Shown here piece by piece: positions 59,482-64,000 of a DNA stretch of 64,000 nucleotides. Both the position numbers and the translations under genes were made by a program. This DNA comes from Mesorhizobium sp. M1D.F.Ca.ET.043.01.1.1. GTDB lineage: Bacteria > Pseudomonadota > Alphaproteobacteria > Rhizobiales > Rhizobiaceae. The notes below the pieces were generated by a model. It ran no database searches and had not been told where the DNA came from. It saw only the letters and a list, made by a program, of their open reading frames with translations. Each line of letters opens with the position of its first letter. Position 1 is the stretch's first letter. The stretch is taken from NCBI RefSeq assembly GCF_003952385.1, contig NZ_CP034444.1:5097001-5161000 (forward strand), in the 5' to 3' direction.

Positions 59482-60564
59482 ATGGCTGAGGCGGTCGACA
59501 AGGATTCCAAAACCGAGGAAGCCACAGAAAAGAAGATTCGCGACACGATCGAGCAGGGCAAGCTGCCCCATTCGCGCGAGACGGCGATCTTTGCTTCCTT
59601 CCTGGCCATACTGGTGTTCGCCGTCTTCTACGCCAAGGACGCCATCGTTAATCTCGGCATGTTCCTGGCCATGTTCCTGGAAAAGCCGGAAGCCTGGCCG
59701 ATGGACACCGAGACCGACGTCATCGAGCTCTACAAGACCGTGCTTTTCGAAATCGGCCGCGCCGTCGTCAGCCTGCTGGTGCTCCTGGTGGTTGCCGGCG
59801 TCGGTGCCTCGGTGTTCCAGAACATCCCGCAAATCGTCGGCGAGCGGATCAGGCCGCAACTGTCGCGCATTTCGATCGCCAAGGGCTGGAACCGCCTGTT
59901 CGGCCTGCAGGGCTTCGTCGAATTCGGCAAGTCGCTGGCCAAGCTTGCCTTCGCCATCGCCGTGCTTACCTTCACGCTTTCGGAGGATCACCGCAGGCTG
60001 CTCGCCGGCATGATCACCAATCCAATGTCGTTCGGCATGGTCATCCGCGGCATCTTCGTCGACATACTGGTGGCGATCGTCTTCGTCATGGGGCTGATCG
60101 CGGTCGCCGACATCGTCTGGTCGCGCTTCCACTGGCGGCGCGACCTGCGCATGACCAAGCAGGAAGTGAAGGACGAGATGAAGCAGTCGGAAGGCGATCC
60201 GATCGTGAAGTCTCGCCTGCGCTCGCTGGCGCGCGACCGGGCGCGGCGGCGCATGATGACGGCGGTGCCGCGCGCGACGCTCATCATCGCCAATCCGACG
60301 CACTATTCCATCGCGCTGAAATATGTCCGCGAGGAGGACTCCGCCCCGCTGGTGCTCGCCAAGGGCCAGGATCTGGTGGCGCTGAAGATCCGCGAGATCG
60401 CCAGGGAGCACAACATCCCGATCTTCGAGGACGTGGCGCTTGCCCGCTCCATGTACAAGCAAGTTTCGGTTGATAGCGTGATCCCGTCGCAATTCTATCA
60501 GGCCGTCGCCGAGCTGGTGCGGATCGTCTACTCGAAGAAGGCCGAGCGAAAAGTAACCCAATGA
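59482..60564 (+). CDS. flhB: Flagellar export switch protein FlhB
   Basis: A 360-residue export protein. The N-terminus KDSKTEEATEKKIRDTIEQG is typical, four membrane segments follow, and the cytosolic domain has the autocleavage motif NPTH in TLIIANPTHYSIALKY, preceded by EVKDEMKQSEGDPIVKSRLR. Cleavage within NPTH switches export from hook to filament. It lies 24 bp after fliG. Confidence 0.96.
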   Translation: MAEAVDKDSKTEEATEKKIRDTIEQGKLPHSRETAIFASFLAILVFAVFYAKDAIVNLGMFLAMFLEKPEAWPMDTETDVIELYKTVLFEIGRAVVSLLVLLVVAGVGASVFQNIPQIVGERIRPQLSRISIAKGWNRLFGLQGFVEFGKSLAKLAFAIAVLTFTLSEDHRRLLAGMITNPMSFGMVIRGIFVDILVAIVFVMGLIAVADIVWSRFHWRRDLRMTKQEVKDEMKQSEGDPIVKSRLRSLARDRARRRMMTAVPRATLIIANPTHYSIALKYVREEDSAPLVLAKGQDLVALKIREIAREHNIPIFEDVALARSMYKQVSVDSVIPSQFYQAVAELVRIVYSKKAERKVTQ

Positions 60565-60584
60565 ACGGACGCTGCTTGTAATCC

Positions 60585-61022
60585 ATGAACCGGCAACCAC
60601 ACGCCAATTCACGCGAGCAGATCGTCGCCGGCGCCATCCAGGAGGTGGTGGGCGAGCTGCGGCTCATCGAGGTCGCCGACTACATCGCCTTCATCCGGCT
60701 GGAGCATTTCGCCTGCCTGTCGGACCTGGTGGACTCGGCCGCGGAGCTCTACTTCCAGCCGGGCACGCTGCGGCTCGGTCACGGCGGCGAAGCGCATGTC
60801 GACTGGAGCGGCAGCCCGCGCATCGTGCTGGATCTCGAGCTTCGGCCGCGCGGCGTCACCGTCTATTTTCAGCTGACGCTGACCGGGCAGGGGTCATCCG
60901 TGGTCGTCAACTACGTGTCGTTCGAGAAGCCGGGCGAGACGCCGGAGCACAACACCGCCCTGCTCGAGGACGCCATCGACCAGGCGCGCATCCGCAGGAC
61001 CGAGCCGCTCGCCTATCCCTGA
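60585..61022 (+). CDS. Conserved hypothetical protein after flhB
   Basis: A 145-residue protein, 20 bp downstream of flhB and co-directional. It is helical at the start (REQIVAGAIQEVVGELRLIE, VADYIAFIRLEHFACLSDLV) and beta-rich in the second half (GTLRLGHGGEAHVDWSGSPR, IVLDLELRPRGVTVYFQLTL). There is no signal peptide or membrane segment. I do not recognise the family. It is likely co-transcribed with flhB, which is the only hint of a flagellar role. Confidence 0.7.
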   Translation: MNRQPHANSREQIVAGAIQEVVGELRLIEVADYIAFIRLEHFACLSDLVDSAAELYFQPGTLRLGHGGEAHVDWSGSPRIVLDLELRPRGVTVYFQLTLTGQGSSVVVNYVSFEKPGETPEHNTALLEDAIDQARIRRTEPLAYP

Positions 61023-61056
61023 CGTCAAATTCGGGAGTGGATTTGGCCTGAGCCAA

Positions 61057-61827
61057 TTACTCGATCAGGCCAAGACGCAGCGCCTTGGCCACCGCCTGGT
61101 TGCGGTTGACGGCGTTGAGCTTCTGCGTCGACTGGGTGAGATACTGGTTGGCGGTGTGCACCGACAGTTTCAGCAGTTTCGCGATCTCTTCGCTGGTGTT
61201 GCCGTTGGCGGTCAGCTTCAGGCATTCGAGCTCACGCTTGGAGATGGCGCGCGTCCTGCCGGTTTCGCTCGGGCGAATCCGGGCGACCGCCGCGAACAGC
61301 GCAAAGCAGCGCGCGTGGATTTCACAAAGCGCGTCGTCCGACAGCGCGATATCCGGTCCCAGGAAAACCACCAGCCCGCACTGACCGCGATCGGCATGCA
61401 CCGGAAAGGCGATGCCGTTGGTGCCGGGCGCGAGCGGAGCGGCCGGTTCGGACCATGCCAGGCTCGCCAGCGTTTGCCGCGAGCCGGCCATGTCGTCATC
61501 GGCCCACCAGCGCGGCGTCGTCGAGATGCGGCTGTGGCGCACCATCTCCTCGCCGCTGGCGCCAGAGATGAATTTGGTCGTGACGGCGGTCGACGGATAG
61601 TCGGAATCGAAGCAGGCGACCAGGCGCGCGCGCTCCAGCGAAGGGCTGACGAAGAACAGCCCGAAACCGGAAGCGTTGATGTCGACGGCGATCCAGCGGC
61701 ATCGACGCACGGCGTCCGGAATGGTCACCGTGTGATGCGTCTCCGATCCGAGCGAGAAGGCGCCGAACGGATTGCGCTGGTCGTTGAAAAGGGCGGCCGC
61801 GGCTTCTCTGATCTGTGCGTGCTTCAA
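61057..61827 (-). CDS. visR: LuxR-type flagellar master regulator VisR
   Basis: A 256-residue regulator with an N-terminal effector-type domain (AALFNDQRNPFGAFSLGSET ... WIAVDINASGFGLFFVSP) and a C-terminal LuxR helix-turn-helix (ISKRELECLKLTANGNTSEE, IAKLLKLSVHTANQYLTQST). The start is TTG 61827, which overlaps the visN stop by four bases (TTGA) and has AGGAG nine bases upstream; an ATG further up would lie within visN. VisN and VisR form a heteromer at the top of the rhizobial flagellar cascade and activate rem. Confidence 0.88.
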   Translation of the reverse strand: MKHAQIREAAAALFNDQRNPFGAFSLGSETHHTVTIPDAVRRCRWIAVDINASGFGLFFVSPSLERARLVACFDSDYPSTAVTTKFISGASGEEMVRHSRISTTPRWWADDDMAGSRQTLASLAWSEPAAPLAPGTNGIAFPVHADRGQCGLVVFLGPDIALSDDALCEIHARCFALFAAVARIRPSETGRTRAISKRELECLKLTANGNTSEEIAKLLKLSVHTANQYLTQSTQKLNAVNRNQAVAKALRLGLIE

Positions 61828-62534
61828 ATGATGCCGCTCCTGATCGCGGTCGCAATCGCCATCGCGCGGTTGCTGGCCGCGAATTTCTGGATGGCATGGG
61901 TGATGTAGCTGTTGACGGTGTTCGACGAGACGCCAAGGATAAGGGCCACCTCGTCCGTGGTCTTGCCTTCCGACACCCAGAACAGGCATTCGCGCTCGCG
62001 GTCCGACAGCGGGTCCTGCATGGATGCCGCGGCGATCAGTTGCGGGATGCCGGACAGCGCGTAGCAGCATTTGAGCTGCGCCCTCATCAGGGCGGTGAGA
62101 TCGATCTTGCCGGGCTCGGCGGCGGAAAACAGCACGAACAGGCGCTGGCGGCCGACATTGAGCCTGAGCGAATAGATTTCAGCATGGCCGAGCACATCGA
62201 GCAGCCGGGCTTCCTCGCCGCTCAGCAGCGCGCCGGCGTCCGGCGCTTGGGCCGCGACCAATGGCTTGGGGCGCACGCCGGGTGCGGCCGTCAGCGGTCC
62301 GAGCGCAAGATTGGCGATCAGCCTTTTGCCGATCAGCTCGATGGCATCGAAAATCCAGTTCGACGACACGATGCGCGCGTCGTTGCGGTCCTGGTCGTGC
62401 ACGATGGCGACAAGCATGTAGCTGTCGGCGCCGATATCGGCGACAAGCTGCATGAAGAAGCTGGTGAGATCGCCGCGCGACGCCAGGCGCGAGCCTGAAG
62501 CGTCGGATTGAAGAAGCGCGGCGGGACTGCTCAT
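61824..62534 (-). CDS. visN: LuxR-type flagellar master regulator VisN
   Basis: A 236-residue regulator that starts MSSPAALLQSDASGSRLASR (ATG 62534). The N-terminal domain (FMQLVADIGADSYMLVAIVH) resembles autoinducer-binding-type effector domains, and the C-terminal helix-turn-helix is DPLSDRERECLFWVSEGKTT, DEVALILGVSSNTVNSYITH. It comes directly before visR, as in Sinorhizobium. A longer start at 62624 lacks support. Confidence 0.88.
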   Translation of the reverse strand: MSSPAALLQSDASGSRLASRGDLTSFFMQLVADIGADSYMLVAIVHDQDRNDARIVSSNWIFDAIELIGKRLIANLALGPLTAAPGVRPKPLVAAQAPDAGALLSGEEARLLDVLGHAEIYSLRLNVGRQRLFVLFSAAEPGKIDLTALMRAQLKCCYALSGIPQLIAAASMQDPLSDRERECLFWVSEGKTTDEVALILGVSSNTVNSYITHAIQKFAASNRAMAIATAIRSGII

Positions 62535-62971
62535 CTTGATATTCTGGCCGGAATCGATCCCTGTGCCCGGTGCTGGCAAAGCCAACGGCCGGACCCGAAA
62601 CGCGTCACGTTCACGAAGACACACTCGAGGGCGCGCACAGCGCCCAACCGAGCCGAATCCTTTCAGGGAACGCGAAGCCGTCCGCGTCTGGTGCCGGCCG
62701 GATGCCGGAACTTGAGACTTTGGGTGGTCGCCGCGCCCCCCGATGGACCGGCTGATTCGGGTCTAATCTACCCGCAGATGAATCCGACATCAAACGCGAT
62801 TTGACAAAATCGAATCTGGTGGACTCGCGTTGCGACTCAGACGCTGCAACTCGCGTTATGTGGGGGCAAGTTCAGGGTCGGATTGAGCCGATCGTTTTCG
62901 CGTCTGGGTCGCTGGAAAACACGCACCCGGCTGCAGCTCCGAGAGCGTTGTCGTTTCGACCGGACGGCCGC
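62535..62971. other. Intergenic region upstream of visN
   Basis: The 437 bp between the deacetylase-family gene and visN, both leftward, contain no convincing gene. The region is locally richer in A and T around 62760-62820, where a minus-strand promoter is possible: TTGATG (62788-62793), 17 bases, TAGATT (62765-62770), giving a leader of about 230 nt to visN. An inverted repeat CGATTT-GAC-AAAATCG lies near 62797-62812. Confidence 0.35.
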
Positions 62972-64000
62972 TCAGCGGTCTTCGAATCCGGTCAGCACCC
63001 CGACGGCGTTGATGCCGATCTCTTCCACCGCGTAGCCGCCTTCCATGACGAACAGCGTCGGCAAGCCGAGCCCGGCGATGCGGCGGCCGATCTTGGGGTA
63101 ATCCTCGCTCTTCAGCTTGAACTGGCTGATCGGATCCTTCTCGAAGGTGTCGACGCCGAGCGAGACCACAACGACGTCGGGCGCGTAGGCGGCAAGCCTG
63201 GCGCAGGCGTCCTCCAGCGAGGCGTTCCAGCCGTCCCAGTCGCTGCCGAAAGGCATCGGATAGTTGATGTTGAAGCCTTCGCCTTCGCCCTCGCCGCGCT
63301 CGTCGGCGTGGCCGAGGAAGAATGGGTATTCGACCATCGGGTCGCCATGCAGGTTGAGCACCTGGACGTCGCCGCGGCGGTAGAAGATCTCCTGCGTGCC
63401 GTTGCCGTGGTGGTAGTCGACATCGAGGATCGAGACACGGCTTGCGCCCTGGTCGCGGAACCACTGCGCGACGACGGCGGCGTTGTTGATGAAGCAGTAG
63501 CCGCCCATGAAGGCGGCGCCTGCGTGATGGCCGGGCGGCCGGCAGAGCGCGAAGGCAGTCCGCTCGCCGCCCTTGACCAGGGCTGCCGCCGTCAGCGCGA
63601 CGTCATAGGAGGACTTGATCGCCGCCCAGGTGCCTTCGACGAAGGTGGCGCCGGCATCGAAGGAATAATAGCCGAGCAGGGCGTCGATGCGCTTCGGCGG
63701 CACGTCGCCGCGCAACCCGCGCGTCGGCCAGGTGAAGCCCATGGCCGAGCCCTCGAAGCCGGCAGCGACCCATTCCGGCCACACGGTCGGCAGGAAATCG
63801 ATGTAGCGCGCGTCATGCACGCGCTTGGCGGCGGCAAGGTCATGCTCGACCGGTCCGATGATCGGGCCAAGCTTCTCGCTTTCCAGCCTTGCCTTGATGA
63901 ACTCAGCCCGCGACGGCTTCTCGAAACCCGGCACGATCGCCGACGTGACCAGTTCCATCTGGCCCGAATGACCGGCGTGGAGCGGCGAAAAGACAGTCTT
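62972..64000 (-). CDS. Histone deacetylase/acetylpolyamine amidohydrolase family protein (5' end at window edge)
   Basis: The frame is open to the right edge. The visible 342 residues begin KTVFSPLHAGHSGQMELVTS, so probably only the start codon is missing. The zinc-hydrolase motifs are CRPPGHHAGAAFMGGYCFIN, DVDYHHGNGTQEIFY (the Asp/His metal and catalytic residues), VSLGVDTFEKDP and FVMEGGYAVEEIG. Bacterial members often deacetylate acetylpolyamines rather than proteins, which would fit the polyamine genes elsewhere in the window. The length is that of single-domain APAH enzymes. Confidence 0.88.
   Translation of the reverse strand, partial: KTVFSPLHAGHSGQMELVTSAIVPGFEKPSRAEFIKARLESEKLGPIIGPVEHDLAAAKRVHDARYIDFLPTVWPEWVAAGFEGSAMGFTWPTRGLRGDVPPKRIDALLGYYSFDAGATFVEGTWAAIKSSYDVALTAAALVKGGERTAFALCRPPGHHAGAAFMGGYCFINNAAVVAQWFRDQGASRVSILDVDYHHGNGTQEIFYRRGDVQVLNLHGDPMVEYPFFLGHADERGEGEGEGFNINYPMPFGSDWDGWNASLEDACARLAAYAPDVVVVSLGVDTFEKDPISQFKLKSEDYPKIGRRIAGLGLPTLFVMEGGYAVEEIGINAVGVLTGFEDR

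Noticed and set aside
30128..62971. Sigma-54 (TGGCAC-N5-TTGC) or FliA-type promoters for flagellar genes
   Set aside because: No convincing match in the flagellar intergenic regions by eye; this agrees with rhizobial flagellar control by VisNR and Rem.
1..64000. CRISPR arrays, tRNA or rRNA genes, transposase or integrase genes
   Set aside because: Nothing resembling regularly spaced repeats, cloverleaf genes, or transposase or integrase motifs was seen in any gap or gene.

Overview
The window is GC-rich, gene-dense alphaproteobacterial chromosome. The gene set points to the Rhizobiales, most likely Mesorhizobium or a close relative. The signs are VisN/VisR and Rem flagellar regulators, MotC and MotE motility proteins, FlaF/FlbT flagellin regulators, short flagellins, and no fliD, fliS, fliA or flgM. 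Palindromic intergenic repeats of the kind common in rhizobia also occur. The genus is an inference from gene content and protein style, not from a search.

Layout. 1-11.5 kb is mixed metabolic sequence: the tail of an SDR oxidoreductase, a PLP aminotransferase, two GNAT acetyltransferases, a CDF metal exporter, a DenD-like dehydrogenase, a NicO-type Ni/Co transporter with a DUF1007 partner, an amidase with a LysR regulator, ornithine decarboxylase behind a long structured leader, and an SCP2-domain protein. 11.7-17.5 kb holds the leftward flagellar genes flhA, fliR, a FliJ-like protein, flgJ, an FlgN-like protein and a FliL-like protein, plus a frameshifted cysteine peptidase gene on the other strand. 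17.6-30.1 kb is a block with no flagellar genes. It carries an ABM protein, a CLC channel, a XRE-cupin regulator with a polyamine-type ABC transporter, an FAD oxidase and a cupin, then an MFS exporter and an AsnB-like amidotransferase. 30.3-56.0 kb is the main leftward flagellar cluster: (DUF1217, flgF, fliI, orf), (flgB, flgC, fliE, flgG, flgA, flgI, motE, flgH, fliL, fliP), two flagellins, (fliF, FliH-like, motB, motC, fliK, lytic transglycosylase), rem, and (flgE, flgK, flgL, flaF, flbT, flgD, fliQ). 56.1-61.0 kb is the rightward motA-fliM-fliN-fliG-flhB operon with a small hypothetical gene. 61.0-62.5 kb is visN-visR. The window closes with an acetylpolyamine amidohydrolase/histone deacetylase family gene that runs off the right edge.

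How the parts fit. The flagellar genes supply most of the basal body, export gate, switch, motor, hook, hook-filament junction and filament. VisNR would sit at the top of the cascade and Rem below it. I see a shared sequence, CGC(A/G)CAAG or a close variant, then 8 bases, then a YTA-containing hexamer. It stands upstream of six flagellar operons (motA, DUF1217/flgF, flgB, fliF, flgE, flhA) and is a good candidate for the Rem/FtcR site. A secondary theme is polyamines: synthesis (ornithine decarboxylase), uptake and oxidation (20.0-26.4 kb) and deacetylation (63 kb).

Most distinctive observations: the shared upstream box; the 12.6-kb block separating fliQ from flhA; a 123-bp palindromic element inside an acetyltransferase gene that keeps the reading frame; a palindromic repeat that supplies the stop codon of the flgN-like gene; a perfect inverted repeat filling the spacer of the XRE regulator promoter; and a one-base frameshift in an A5 run of a bacterial transglutaminase-like gene.
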